Shown here one piece after another: positions 1 through 12,421 of a DNA stretch of 64,000 nucleotides. The notes below the pieces were generated by a model. It worked only from the letters and a program-made list of their open reading frames with translations, ran no database searches and was not told the DNA's origin. Origin of the DNA: Chaetoderma sp. LZ-2023a (Eukaryota; Mollusca; Caudofoveata; Chaetodermatida; Chaetodermatidae); contig CM067367.1 in assembly GCA_034401795.1 (NCBI GenBank), positions 85,516,079 to 85,580,078 on the forward strand, read 5' to 3'. A program made the translations under genes and the position numbers. Within the stretch, counting starts at the first letter, position 1, and each line of letters starts with the position of its first letter.

Positions 1-2430
1 ACTATAAATCAGTTCCTTTCTAATAGCATTAAAACATCATTTTCGGCAGAGACTCAATTTTTCTAACACCATACATTTTGAAACCCCACAACGTGCCAAC
101 TATACGATCCATTAGGAATACATTGCATCACTAGGACACGGAAAATAGCCCTTACTGAAATTTGGTGATTTTCCTGTTAATCCGTTTCTGACTACTGGTC
201 ACCTATATTTTCAGATGGGGTGCAGTCCTGGCGATAAAACACGCTAGCAATTCTTTCTCACATTTTTCGATGTTGCATTTCTTAATAAATAAATTCCTAC
301 ATATGATTGCTGCCTTACTTCCTTGCTCCCGGTGTTAATTTGATGCAAATTTGTTGTGAATTCGCAAACAACAGTAGATATAGAACACTGACTGAATAAA
401 TGTTCTATTCACTCCTCCTCAATGTCGGATAGGCAACATCTATTAGACACTGTAATGCCACATTTATATGCCAAGTGTTCGACCCACAAACTTCGCTGCA
501 ACAGGCGCCACATGCATCATGTGTAATAACATGAGAATGGATGGTTTTCCATGCTGTTTTTCAGTTATTCCTATCACATTCAGATGGTGGCTATGCAGTA
601 ATAACGAGTTTACCGGACTAACATATACGTTGTGATACCAACCTTTAGATCGTTGTCTATAATTAATAGGTTCATCATTCAGGACCAGTGTTGGTTGAAA
701 ATTATAAGAGTTATCATGTATATATGGTAACTGAAACCAATCAGTGCGAACAACATATTTATGTGAGCAAGCAAGCTTTGTGCATCCATATAAAACATAA
801 TTATTAAAACGATTACCACCATTGCCCCAGAGTGGGTGCTTTAAAGCATCTTGCCAACATTCCAGTGGACGTAGTCCTCTTGCAAATGTGTGTAATGCTC
901 CAAGTTGCTCTTTATAAACAGTAGGAATGTATTGTAATTTGGTGTTGTTGTATTTGATAAAAAAAATAGGTAGTCAACGGAAAAGGACTATGTATCTCAC
1001 TATGTGCGCTTGGACAATGTAAGCCCATGGTGTACAGGGTTGAATTAGCTGATTCAAAAACTTCAATTTTAAAGAAGCCACTTTGACGGCAATGCTAACT
1101 AAATCAAGCCCACCTTCCTACGTTACACTATTTAAAACCTGTTTTGAAAGTAAATGGACTTTGTCTTCCAAATGAAAAGATAAGGCTATTTATTTAATCT
1201 CATTCTCTACCATTTGAGGTATCTGTATTCCGGAAGCTGTGTACCACAACCCAGATAAAGCTAACTTATTTAGAACAAAGTCATAAATAGAAAGGCGTCG
1301 TCTTTTCCAATTGCCTAATATGTTCTTTAACTTGGAGAACCGTTCTTCCCAATTTAGCTTTATGTCGGATTTCCTACTAAACTAGATGCCTAAAATATTG
1401 ATTACATAAATTAACAAATCAATGTCCATTACTGCATCTGTTCTTCCACACTGTGGACCCAGAAATAATCGTTTTAATTTCTCCTTATTAATTGTAATTC
1501 CTGGTACTTGTTAAAACTCTGTCAATAATGCTTTCAAGATCTTGACATATTTATTTGATCCTGCAAAGATTGTTATATCATCGACACACTGGGACACCTT
1601 TACCGGTTCATCAACTCCATCAACACATATCCCGTAAAAATTAGTATTTTGCATCAGTGAAGCTCCCAGAGACCACATAGCTATTACAAATAAAAGAGGT
1701 AATAGAGCACAGTCTCACACCCAGATCTAGGGTGTCTGGTTCAGTCAGATGATCAATTAAATTTATAACAGTTTTTTATGTTGCCATATAATCTAGTGAC
1801 ACACTTACTGAATCCTGGGCCTAATCCAATACATTTTAATGACATTAGCAAGAATTTATATTCAATGGGAGCAAACACTTTCTCATTGTCGAACGCTATG
1901 ATAGTTGTTGGCATAGAGTCTTTCTCGACTAACTGTAAGATATCTCTTATAAGTAGAGTATTGTTAAAAGCGTTCTACATGGCACGGAGAATGTTTCGTC
2001 AGAGTGGATTACCTCTTCTAGGAGTGAAAGGAGTTTAAAAGTTAGTACTATCGATATAATTGAATAATCCACAGAGTGTAATGAAATTGGTCTGTAGCTC
2101 TGAAGTTTGTCACTATCATCTCTTTTGTATATCAGTCGAACGTATGCTTTGACCATCGATGGAGGGTGGTATCCACATTTTAAAATGCAGTTTGATAGCT
2201 CTTCGGGGGTTGGACCTAATAAATGCCAACATGTTTGGTAAAATTATACCGAGAGTCCGTCCCAGCCTGGCGATTGTTGTGGTGTCATGTCTTTCAGTGA
2301 TTTAGTCAAATCCTGTAGTGTTAGAGGTTGTTCAAAGAATCTATAAGATGAGTCCGATAGGGTCTCAGCCATATTAGCTAAAATATGTTCAGTAGATGTG
2401 TCGTCACTCTCTTCAGCTGTGATCAACTGT
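1..2430 (-). pseudogene. LINE reverse transcriptase domain, broken
   Basis: This would copy element RNA into DNA at a nicked target. The minus strand shows a finger entry ending QSPGWDGLSV (near 2250), then a stop where Glu is usual before FYQTCW, then YVRLIYKRDD and SYRPISL (1990-2150), HSDETFSVP, a motif A-like FDNEKVF (near 1890), and the catalytic VDD of VDDITIF, encoded at 1577-1582 in a different frame. Further left, thumb-like sequence such as WEERFSKLKNILGNWKRR runs on with stops to position 1. At least one nonsense codon and several frame changes show it is inactive. It lies directly downstream of the endonuclease remnant of the same element. Confidence 0.85.
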
Positions 2431-2929
2431 TGATACTAGCTATGCATAGCTTTCCCCAATCTATCTGCTTGATAACACAGTTGTGCCATCAACCAACTCT
2501 ATTGGGCATATTAATTTCTCAATGCCACTGTGAATTTTCTAGTTCACAAAAAACAATTTCTAGGTTTCTCACCCTCAGCGTGCATTTGTGCCGTTGATCT
2601 TATTTTTGTCCATCGAATTTATATTCCTCTATTTCATTTATTTTGCCTTTTAGCTTGATGAATATATCATAACACTTATGTTCACCTTTATTGACTTTCT
2701 CATTAACTTTAGTCAAAGATCTACTCAATGCTTTCTTGCGTTTTCACAATTCTCTGGTCTTTCGGTTGAATATTCTCTTGACATAGACTTTAGATCTATT
2801 TTTACATCTTTCCGTCATTCAACCAAATAGGGCCAACAGCTCTCTAAAATTTACGATAGGGAATATCGTGCAGTAAAGCAGTGTTGATATTCTCAATCCC
2901 TTCCTCTCCATTAATCTGCTCAGCATTGT

Positions 2930-3690
2930 CTAATGTGGCACAGACCATATTATGATCAGTAAAGTTACAGGCTTGGTATTCATTGAAGCTATGTAGTCTT
3001 GCAATGAGCAATCAATATATATTCTATCTACCCTTGATTGTATTTTACCATCAGGTGACAGCAATGTAAAGGCATTGTCGTCTGGATTTACAAGTCGATA
3101 TGCGTCTATTAATCCTTTATTTCCACTTATATTTTTCAAAATAGTGTATGACGTGTCCCTATATTTCGAATTGGATGCTCGGTCTTTGACATCATCTAAT
3201 ATGCAATTAAATTATCCCACAAAAATTAAGTTGTTAGACGGGTTCTGGTCAATTGTTGATGAATGATCATTAAAAACATTCGTTACATTTCTGATGAGAT
3301 GGTGGGGACATATACACCTATAAGATTTAAGTGGGTGTTTGCTACAGCAATTGACTCATACATCCAGCGACCATTTGCATCTGCTATCGAGAAGATAATG
3401 TTTACAGAATGACGGCCGTGGCGAAGGAAGATAATTGCTACTCCAGCACATTGATAATGTGATAAGGAATAATACATGTGTGATTTGGAAATATCTTTGA
3501 GGGAAATATACACTTCAGTTGTTTGAATGTCTGTCTCTTGAAGTAAAGCAATATCGACCCGTTCATGTTCGAATTTCTCCAAGAGATGCTGTTGTTTAAG
3601 CTGGCTGGTTAAATGTCGACAATTGAGTGTGCACATGATCATTATTATTATAATTATTAAAAACTGGATGGTTACTGTCACCATACTGAA
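2930..3690 (-). pseudogene. LINE apurinic-type endonuclease (EEP), broken
   Basis: This is the endonuclease that nicks target DNA to prime reverse transcription. The likely start is the ATG at 3634-3636 (minus), giving MCTLNCRHLTS. VDIALLQETD carries the conserved Glu, and YVPTISSEM follows. The frame is lost near 3283. The next frame carries a TAA at 3212-3214 exactly where the Asp of the usual GDFN motif is expected, followed by FNCILDDVKDR. The C-terminal part GLIDAYRLVNP and QSRVDRIYID is clear at 2990-3120. The terminal SDH motif is altered to SVPH. Loss of the catalytic Asp plus a frameshift makes it non-functional. Confidence 0.88.
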
Positions 3691-3724
3691 TCTAACTGGA
3701 TTACATTTTTCGATGCTCTCCTTG

Positions 3725-4981
3725 TCACTTGCCTACTTCTATGTTGAACTCAATATTTCCTATTTCTGCTGTTGACAAATGCGTGTATCGTTTAATATCA
3801 GAGACATGACGTAGATGTCGGTATTTGACACATTTCCCAGTCACATATGGTATCAGTACTTCACCGTTTTCTGAACGATGCATCACAATTTCATCAGGCA
3901 ATTGCGAGCTCTGTGTCTGTGTTGAGACATCTGACTCAGCACTTGACATCACATACTCATCAATGTCCTTTTACTCGATTTCAGAATCAGAACTATAGTC
4001 ATCTTTTAAACTTTGATACCATCTTTTCCTGTACCATAATCTCTCCATGAATTATCCTTCTCCACCTGGGTTACATCAGGTGGGCTTAAACGAAATTCAA
4101 ATGATGTTTTCATTCCTTGTGACCTAAACTTAGATTGCCCCAAATTCATCTCGTGTTCTAAACCATAATTATCCTGCTCAGTACTATGATCATTATTGCT
4201 GGCATGTTCTCTGTCACTCTCTGATTGGGCTATGTTTAACCCAACATCCAAAACCTTAATTTCACCTATACTAGTAACTGCCACTGGATTTGCTGACTTA
4301 ACGTTCAGATGTTCAGTTGTATGAACATCAGCAACTGATACAGTTGTCTTTTACAGTGAGACAGCCGACAATGTTCCTGCAGCCTCAGATACGACAACAT
4401 GCGCCTCTCCTTTGGTCTTTGGACAACGAAATTAAAATGATCATGAGAGCCACATGTTAGACACATGTTTCGTTTTGGACAATGATTGATCAGGTGGACA
4501 TTGCTGAGAAAGATTATGAACACTTGCACCTGTCCACCTATACCACAACAGGAGAATCAAGCATTAGTTTGCCTGGTAGAGGTTTGTCCACCTTTTCAAC
4601 CTACATCCGCCTTGCCAAATTTTCTAATGTTCTATCAAATGGGTACGTTTCCCTTTCGATTATTCGCACCTTCCAATAGCCTTTAGCTCTTTCATTTCTC
4701 CTCCATCTGGGATTTCTAATGGAACATTTATTTTAACTAATAGGTTGTCTGATTCTATCTCCTCCGCATTGTCCCGTTCATGATTAAAATCTCTCCGAGC
4801 AGCTTTTCCTTAACATCTTCACAGCTTGTGGTGGCATTCCATACGAGCAACGCCTTCGGACTCGAAGCCCATGATAGACTTCAATGGGGGTCACGCTCAC
4901 GCCTTGGTGGCGATTTTCAAATTTAATGTACGTTTGTAAATCGATGCCATCTTGGTTTATTGTCCAATGGAAGGCATGCAA
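3725..4981 (-). pseudogene. LINE ORF1-like nucleic-acid-binding protein, broken
   Basis: Upstream of the endonuclease on the same strand lie three broken frames. The first (4784-4981) contains TPIEVYHGLRVRRRCSYGMP, like the N-terminal part of Tx1-type ORF1 proteins. The second (4305-4529) contains CLTCGSHDH, a CX2CX4H zinc-knuckle start whose fourth Cys is missing. The third parts (3725-3952 and 4006-4284) are acidic and Ser/Thr rich and not recognisable. ORF1 proteins coat element RNA. The order and strand match the ORF2 pieces, so these most likely belong to one copy. The weakest part of the call is the exact extent. Confidence 0.6.
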
Positions 4982-5035
4982 TCTACTGCATTATTACAGA
5001 CAATGCAATATATAATGCCATATTAAGACACCACT

Positions 5036-5366
5036 CAAAGAGCTAAACATAAATAAATTAGTGTCTCCTTTAGAACGTGATGTCGACCAACAAATATATG
5101 ACGACATTGCACAGTCATATAATTATTAGTCTGAGCAAATAGATGATAACGTGTGGTTCACTAATATCGAAAAGGTCCACCACGCAGAGCTAAGCCCAAA
5201 TAAATTAGTGTCCCCTTTAGAACGTGATGTCTACCATCAAATATACGACGATATAGGACACGTGTATATGTGTAGGTCTGAGATGGCTGACGACATACGG
5301 CCAACTAAAAGTAGCTTTATATCATTAATGCACTGGACTCGAGCTAACAAAGGATGTAAATCTTGA
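5036..5366 (+). other. Tyrosine-rich reading frame with 147-bp in-frame duplication
   Basis: A segment beginning AAATAAATTAGTGTC occurs at 5051 and again at 5198, a period of 147 bp or 49 codons. Both copies read in the same frame: the first as SPLERDVDQQIYDDI, the second as SPLERDVYHQIYDDIGHVY. A stop after SYNY interrupts the first. Repeated YxxI motifs next to acidic residues resemble cytoplasmic tails of immune-type or phosphatase-linked receptors, but no transmembrane segment or other domain is visible, so that is speculation. It may be a relic exon, a captured gene fragment or chance. No splice sites were assigned. Confidence 0.4.
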
Positions 5367-5626
5367 TGACTACTCAAACAATCAGATCATGCCAATGCTA
5401 ATGATCTAGCCGAGGTGCTACAGCTTTAGCACAGTGGCAGTTAGCAGATTGCCTTCACACAGCTGGAGCTATAAAAGGTGCGCAAACAAGGACGAAAATT
5501 TACAAAATAAAACACAAATGGAAACTAATCAGAAATGCATGTACAAAATGTATTTACAAAATCGTGCTAGAAACTAGCAAATCTGAGCAGCAAATGCTGA
5601 GCAAGCGAGACACGTCTGAACGATGA

Positions 5627-5627
<1 letters not shown>

Positions 5628-5677
<50 letters not shown>

Positions 5678-5689
5678 CACTACTACTAT
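5628..5689. repeat. (ACT)n microsatellite
   Basis: About twenty ACT units with one interruption near the right end. The rest of 5370-6490 shows no gene that can be supported. Confidence 0.95.
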
Positions 5690-6493
5690 TATGTCGATAT
5701 GTCGCAATCAAATCATGACATCTAAGGCCACATATTGAATTAATCTCTTTAGTAACTGTATTTCGAGTTTACATAATTGTAGTTCTTAAGTCGAATTGTG
5801 AAATGGGCAGTTGTTTACTATTACCTGTCATAGAAAATTACCACATCATTCTCTCATTAATATTAATGGTGTCCTCTGACTCCTGGTATTTGCTCAATAA
5901 GTCAGCTGGCATTAATCTGTAAGGTAATCAAACAAATTAGACCCGACGAGGTGATACAATTATATTGTAGAGTGTGGTGGAAAGCACTGCTACAATGGCG
6001 GTTCGCTGAATCTGGCTGACTGCACTTGTTCGTGCACGTATGTATGGACCGGCGATCAATGCTTGACGAGTAAGTATAAATAATATAGATGCATGCATGC
6101 TATAGGCAGGGAACTATTACAAAAATGCAAAGACAATTCCGAGAGTTGATGCACATATACCAAACGATATCTTGCTAGGGCTGAGCATCATTCTTGTCGA
6201 ATTTAGGCAGCTATGTCAATGGAAAATGCTCTAATTCGCCCCACCCGCACCCCGAGGAACACATTCTTTCTATGAACCTTAAAAGTGTTAATGTTATCTC
6301 ATATTTATCCATACTGACCTATATAAAATATAATATACATTCAGTGGCAATGCAGTGACACCAATATCACATTGTATCAATTACCTAATTTGCAACATGA
6401 TAACAGTGACACAAGAATTGTCACACCCCAGCTCCCATCGTTGCTGGTGGGGCATTCTAGTATGGGGGCCTCTTTGGCTCTGGGGGAGCATAT

Positions 6494-6813
<320 letters not shown>

Positions 6814-7081
6814 TATCATGTGATATTTAAGGCCCATAGTATCCTTGCAGAATTGGAAGTTTGCGTTAATTTTGTGTTGTGAAATATTGGTATGGAAAGC
6901 ATATGAAGATGCGAGTGGAATGGCTAAAATTCAATAAAACAGACACGAGTTCAGCATATTGCCAAATGAACAATACCTTTCACCCGTGAATTGAAGTACA
7001 GTGATTAGTTAGTGCGCTGTCACTATCTTAGTTCCACTCATACTCAGCAATATTAGCCATAGTATGACTTTCTTGACAACA

Positions 7082-7130
7082 TAGTGGTGGGATGGGGGTG
7101 GGGTGGGTGTGGTGGGTGTGGTGGGGTGAT
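7082..7130 (+). other. G-rich tract, possible G-quadruplex
   Basis: Several runs of three or more G separated by short GT spacers lie on the plus strand. No neighbouring gene makes this a promoter. The flanks 6813-7440 show nothing codable. Confidence 0.4.
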
Positions 7131-7439
7131 CGGTTTGATATTGATAGTGGCTATGCATCATAGTGCAAACTGATGTGGTTTCGGTAAATATATGCTAAAG
7201 AACCCATTGGATGCCAATAATCCTTATTTTGCCAAACGCATGGTCACGCTTGCTGACTTGTATTCATGAAACAGTATTTCGATCAATATGTTCTAAAATG
7301 TGTTTGTGTCACCATTTAATCTTGAAGATACATGACTCATACATATACAAATAACAACAAAATAATGACCTTCAAAAACCTATGCGAAGAAAATTCCTAT
7401 AAAGCATTGAACACATGCCTATGTGCTAAGGTAGGCAAT

Positions 7440-7600
7440 AAGTTGCTTGCTAAGAACATTCTTAGGCGACAGCCATTATAGGCTACGTTCTTACTTCCCA
7501 AGAGCATTCTCATGTGTTAGGCTAGGCGCTATCTTCTTACTTTTAAGAATGTTCTTAGGCACCAAATTCTTACTTTCAAAGAATGTTCTTAAGACAGATC
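7440..7600. repeat. Cluster of TTCTTAGG/CCTAAGAA palindromic repeats
   Basis: The motif AAGAACATTCTTAGG and its variants TTAAGAATGTTCTTAGG and AAGAATGTTCTTAAG recur at least three times in 140 bp, spaced by TTCTTACTT segments. Each unit is close to self-complementary. This looks like the end or body of a small palindromic element. It gives a 63-residue open frame that I do not believe. Confidence 0.55.
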
Positions 7601-7797
7601 TTAGGGCGAAAATAGTACATGATGCATTACACCTGTAAGTAGACCAATCCCACATTTCACTTAAGTAAATGAAGTCATAGTCAATTGTGTCACGTGTACG
7701 CTGATGTTAGAATTGCATTGTGCCGTGAATGGCGTATCTAGGGCAGTTAGGCACATTCAATAATCAGTCATGTGTACGAATTGTATGTCCTTACTCT

Positions 7798-8060
7798 AGG
7801 CAGCAACGATGCCCAGGCAACTTAGTTTCAAACGATTCAACATGATACCCATATGGTCATTTTGAATATGGTATTCTGAAAATTCCGGATTAATCCCATA
7901 TAAATCGATCATAGCACGTGAAGTCCATGGCCGGATATTAGATAGACATGGGCGATTTCTAATATCTAGAAATGCATTCCCCCTATTGACCATGAACGAA
8001 CATGCTTATCATTACCCCACAATCGCTTATTATGGTCAAGATCCTAGATCATTGCAAGGG
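7798..8060 (+). repeat. Foldback-MITE family copy (GCAGCAAC...TTAGTTTCAAA)
   Basis: Contains GGCAGCAACGATGCCCAGG, then CTTAGTTTCAAACGATTCAAC, then a GGTATTCTGAAAATTC and TATAAATCGATCA stretch. The same order is found at 11715-11960, 58575-59250 and 60826-61710. This copy is diverged and lacks one half. Confidence 0.6.
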
Positions 8061-8882
8061 TATTCGCACCATGCTTCATTGAGGTTAATCCATCTAGAAC
8101 CTGATTATTCTCATAGTCCAGTTGCTCGGATTATGGTTGTCCATAATACGTTAGCTTGACCATGCGTGTAGCAATGATTCCCTCAAGTTACTGTTTATAT
8201 GTTCAGATCGCATTTACAAAGCGAGGTAATGTATTATGTCAGGGTTGATCGGTGGCATGTGCCGGTATCCACACATGTTACGTTTGTTCATACATCAACA
8301 TGGAGTTGTATGATTTCAATAAAACACCATGACTGTTTTCTATACGATGATTGCGCATAGGCGACATCAGAGGGAAATTGATTTCTTGTGCCTCCAGTTT
8401 AAACTATTTGCTGTAAGTAAACTTATTTAGATGACATTGTAATCGGCAAAGAATCCTCAGATTTCAGGAAAGGGTCAGCGGTGTTTACCTTACGATGGTT
8501 ACAATGACTCCACGCCCAAAAGAAATACCATTAAATAGTACATATTTTCATGGATATTCATGTGAGGTTGTGTTCGGAACGCTCAATTTATCGGGTATGT
8601 GAGATAGAAAAGGGGAGTTGTCTCAGTTGTCTGTGCATATATAAATATATATAGATGGTGGGTGTGATGGTGGCGCATCTCCATAACAACACGTTTAGTC
8701 GGTAGCGATAACCGGCTCAATTACAGTATGATGGGAATAGCATTGGATATTTTGACTGAAAGGGCACCCTATTACAGTGCAATGCGTGTTTGTCTTATAG
8801 AATATCATTTTAGAATGTTCTCTCCTCAAGAAGCATCGTATTGCAACGTCTGTCTTTTCAAATAAATAATTATCTTTCACAG

Positions 8883-8987
8883 AACAGTGCCCGCCAGGCG
8901 AGGCATCAACGTGTGACCCTAATGCAGACTGTGATTATGCTTTATATCTTCAAACAACCTGCCCATATGCGTGCGGCATTTGTAAAA
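8883..8987 (+). CDS. ShKT-like cysteine-rich domain exon (partial gene)
   Basis: The exon sits between an acceptor (TATCTTTCACAG) and a donor (GTAAGT at 8988). It is 105 nt and begins and ends in phase 1, the usual phase of shuffled extracellular domain exons. It encodes a 35-residue module with six Cys spaced C-x7-C-x5-C-x9-C-x3-C-x2-C and ending CPYACGICK, a good fit to the ShKT (SXC) fold seen in secreted proteases, CAP proteins and some cnidarian toxins. The module alone does not show toxicity. An upstream exon with the start codon and signal peptide was not found. The next exon of the same phase is at 12335. The host gene's function is unknown. Confidence 0.72.
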
Positions 8988-9803
8988 GTAAGTCTAAAGT
9001 AACTCATAATGAATATAGGCAATGAACCGTTGAGGCTATTGAGGAGACAGTTAGGCATACACAATCCTTTTAGATGCGTTGCATACCGATACTCAATCCT
9101 GCGCATTGTTGCTTAAACAGATCTTACTGTTGAGATTCAGCAATGGACTGGTGGTGGGCATTGTCTGCTAGTTCCGACGCAGACCTCAAATTAGATGTCC
9201 TCTCTGGGTGTTGATCACAATCAAGGATTGTATTAGATTCATGGACTAACTTATTAATGGAAGACCAGATGTCTCGACTGTACTAGGGTAGTCCTGTCCC
9301 TGGTAATGCACGCTACGGGGCTGGTATTCGACCATTACCATAATAATATGTCCCAGCATTGTTTTAGTACCGGCCCAGTAGCCTGCATTACCAGGAATGT
9401 TACTTGTGGGTTCCTTGTATGGAAGACGAATATGACTTGATATACGTTGCTGCTAAAACTTGCTGCATTTCCATAAAGACCTTGTCAGAATAAGTAAAAA
9501 TATAAATTAAAATGGACCCTATACGGCACTACTAAAAGTCTACTCCACTAGTGTACCGGACAAGAATTGTCTACCTGTGGAAATTAACAGAGATATTTCA
9601 GTTATCACAGAATGGACATCAACCTTGTTGTGCCTAGCGAAACTAAGCCAAGTATAGATTTGTTAACAAAACCACTCATACGTAGTGCCATTCCTTCCAT
9701 CACACTCATAACTGATTAATTCTCTTGAGATTTAACACTTGGATAATGCTAAGAATTACAAATTTAACCGCTTGCCACTTAATTGAAGTTGTTTTGAGAG
9801 ATT

Positions 9804-9939
9804 GTGTGCGTGCGTGCGTGCGTGCGCGCGTGTGTGTGTGCGTGCGTGCACGCGCATGGGTTTGTGCGTTAAATATAACTTGTTATATGCGTGCGTGCTT
9901 TCGTGCGCTCGTGCGTGAGTCTGTGCGTGCGTGCGCTCG

Positions 9940-9994
<55 letters not shown>

Positions 9995-10015
9995 CTGCGT
10001 GCGTGCGTGTGTGTA
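9804..10015. repeat. (TGCG)n microsatellite
   Basis: GTGCGTGC-type repeats are interrupted by a short unique stretch near 9858-9890. Long frames of CVRA/ARTH type on both strands are artefacts. Confidence 0.95.
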
Positions 10016-10984
10016 TCATAGCTACCCTTTTGGCATTTGGCAGTAAGCTAAATGATATTTTGTTCGTGTTTCTTGTATTGTAATGTCATGAAGTAATTAC
10101 TTAGATAAACATGTTGGAGCTGTTGCTTACAACCCAATGAAAGCTGTCTATATGTGTACATGCCAAATATGTTGTATTCAAATGAGGGCAGTTTCTAGAG
10201 AGGAATCACTAGCTGCATAGATGCTGCTAAAATAATGATTGAATAGAGGATCGACCATATAATTTAACTATTTAAGTGTGAGTGCTTTACAACACATATA
10301 CTGTAGTTAATATTTCGAGTCACATATACTAACTGGCATTATCGAATGCGGATTCCAAAGTAAAAGTTCAAATAATTTATTGAGGACGAGTGTAATGAGC
10401 AGTCATTCATTAGTTAGTATGATACCTTTTTTATTTAGAATGTATGATCATCATATCAGGCAGTCACTTAAGTATCTGTCTACCATCCTGAGCATTGATA
10501 CCCGATCACTATTCATCATCCATTCATTCATCATTCTGCATGTCCGTCAGTCCGACAATTCAACCAGCAAGTGAATCTAACAACTATGTACAAAACTTGG
10601 ATTTTACCGATCAGGCTTGCCCAGTAAATAATTGCATTAGACAATCGGCAGAACTTACTGGTGAACAGATGTCTCCGTGCTAAGGGAGGTCATGTATACT
10701 TACACACCTCAGCAGCAGTTATATCTTCGTCCCATTTAAGGTGGGAGAATCTTTTTTACACCACTTTAGTTTTCTTAGTTTCTTGGAGTTCAGGACGCTT
10801 TTACTATATACCTCTCCATTCTTGGATCTAAGGAGTCTTCCCACATTTAACCTAATGGAGAAATCCGATTGTTCGCTCAAGTATCTGAGGTCAGACCAAA
10901 AAATATGAGTTGATACAATAAAACTGACGTAGGTCCATCACGAGCGTGTCTAAATTGCATGTCTTTGATTAAATAACACATTAA

Positions 10985-11075
10985 TAAACATTGTGTTGAA
11001 TAATTTGAAAGTAATTTGACCGCCATAGGCAATACACCCAGTCAAATTTGCATCACAATCTTAACAACCCATCTT
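10985..11075 (+). repeat. Diverged foldback-MITE fragment
   Basis: GAATAATTTGAAAGTAATTTGACCG, followed by AGGCAATACACCCAGTCAAATTTGC, resembles the central hairpin of the family best preserved at 61443-61532, with the arms partly lost. Confidence 0.4.
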
Positions 11076-11714
11076 TGTGGTCAATGGGAAATTTAGCTTC
11101 TGTGAATTCGGTTTTAAAGTCCTAATTCAATTCCATCACACAGGTAGACCTGGGCGGGTATACCTTGACATGGTTTACATCTGTTACTTGTTGCATGCTT
11201 CTTACACTAGATTTTATAATCTACATCTACTTCATGTTCCATACCTGGAGAGGTCGTGTGTCTCCATACTCGTGTCAGATCTGCCCAACAATGCGCCCCA
11301 CCACTTGAACGTATTGTAATGGTGTGCGGTTCCATGCAACATGATATGCATGCAGTAATTTAAGCTTGTGACGGAAGGAAAGGTAACGACCACATAACAT
11401 AAAATACACAATCTCTAGCCATACAAGCTCCTGTAGTTGCAGTCGTGTATTCGTATCAGCTCCTAAGAACAATTGCTGTGTTTTGCACAGGGCTATGGCT
11501 ACGTACGTTGCAGCAACATCACGCAATTTAAATTGCATGCTACAAAATCGGATTTTACATGCCCAGCTTTGACAATATCTGTGTTAGCACAATGGGACTG
11601 CGCTTTGTAGATGCCACACATGACATATAGGTTGAGGTCACCGTCAAATGTGCAATGAATGACGTATATTGGTCCATTAAAACACTCAATAGGCTGGTAA
11701 GTGTATGACTTGTA

Positions 11715-11965
11715 TGATCTCACTATTTAATAAACAATCTCTTGTGTTTTGTGAAGCCAATTTGATTCGGCGTTGTTGTTGCTATGCGAAAAAACAGCAC
11801 TGAGTCAAATTCGTTTCAAAATATTCCACAGCGTACGTATATAATTACCGTGCAATTGGGATTCTGGAAATTCATGATTCAAAGTATATAAATTGATCAA
11901 CATATGTACCAAGCATGGGCGGACGTTAACTAGAAATCAGCGGAGTAGAGACAGGAATGGATCCA
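11715..11965 (+). repeat. Foldback-MITE copy
   Basis: It has AATTTGATTC...GTTGTTGTTGC followed by ACTGAGTCAAATTCGTTTCAAAATATTC, then GGGATTCTGGAAATTCATG and TATAAATTGATCAACAT with a GGGCGGA element. The order matches the copies at 59040-59240 and 60990-61080. It lies inside the intron of the cysteine-rich gene. Confidence 0.65.
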
Positions 11966-12334
11966 GCTATAAGAGTAGGTGAACGACTGAAGCATGCACA
12001 TTTATCTGAACGAATCAAATAACAGCATTAAGTCATTGACTTCACTAATAGCTAATGAGTATTAATAAAAGTATAGGGCCTACATGATGTGTGGAAATGT
12101 GAACCGTTTATATCAAAGATGTCAATTTGTTAATTGTTTACAAGTTCCATATACCGCACTTCTAATGTACAGATAATCATCATGGAATAGAGAAAGCCAA
12201 TTTTGACAATTGTCACGAATCTTGTCAATGGCTCTTTAGCAGGCGATGTTGTAAGTGTACTAGTTCATAAGATGGTGTTTTTAAAACGTGCTTCATTGGG
12301 CAGGAATGAACTATGTTTCTGTTTCACCTTACAG

Positions 12335-12421
12335 CTAACGAAAACATGACTTGTGAAGCTCATCCGAGATGTCATAAATCGGAATATGGATGCGAATACA
12401 TGGGCGACCAGCATACTCAAG
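12335..12421 (+). CDS. Second phase-1 cysteine-containing exon (partial gene)
   Basis: A strong acceptor (CTGTTTCACCTTACAG) precedes it and GTATGG follows. The exon is 87 nt and is again phase 1 at both ends, compatible with 8883-8987 and 13391-13542. It encodes NENMTCEAHPRCHKSEYGC followed by EYMGDQHTQ, with three Cys. It is not a complete ShKT domain and I do not recognise it. It may be a spacer between modules or a degenerate half-domain. The identical phase on three consecutive candidate exons is the main support. Confidence 0.5.

Larger units (their letters stand above)
1..4990 (-). mobile_element. Decayed non-LTR retrotransposon, Tx1/L1-like
   Basis: Reading the minus strand from about 4980 down to the left window edge gives, in order, a nucleic-acid-binding ORF1 with a zinc-knuckle remnant, an apurinic-type endonuclease and a reverse transcriptase. 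This is the order of Tx1/L1-type LINEs. The 3' end lies beyond the window, so the target duplication and tail cannot be seen. Frameshifts and stops occur in every domain, so the copy is dead. The clade is an inference from motifs such as SYRPISL and VDDITIF; L1 sensu stricto or a related clade remains possible. Confidence 0.85.
8988..12334 (+). other. Intron of cysteine-rich gene, repeat-filled
   Basis: It runs from donor GTAAGT to acceptor TTTCACCTTACAG. It holds the GTGC microsatellite at 9804-10015, MITE relics near 10985-11070 and at 11715-11960, and otherwise AT-rich sequence in which I see no further exon. An extra exon could be hidden, because the module at 12335 is only half a ShKT-sized domain. 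Confidence 0.5.

Noticed and set aside
10495..10683. Possible extra Cys-rich exon in the large intron
   Set aside because: No good acceptor and donor pair, and Cys spacing does not match the flanking modules.
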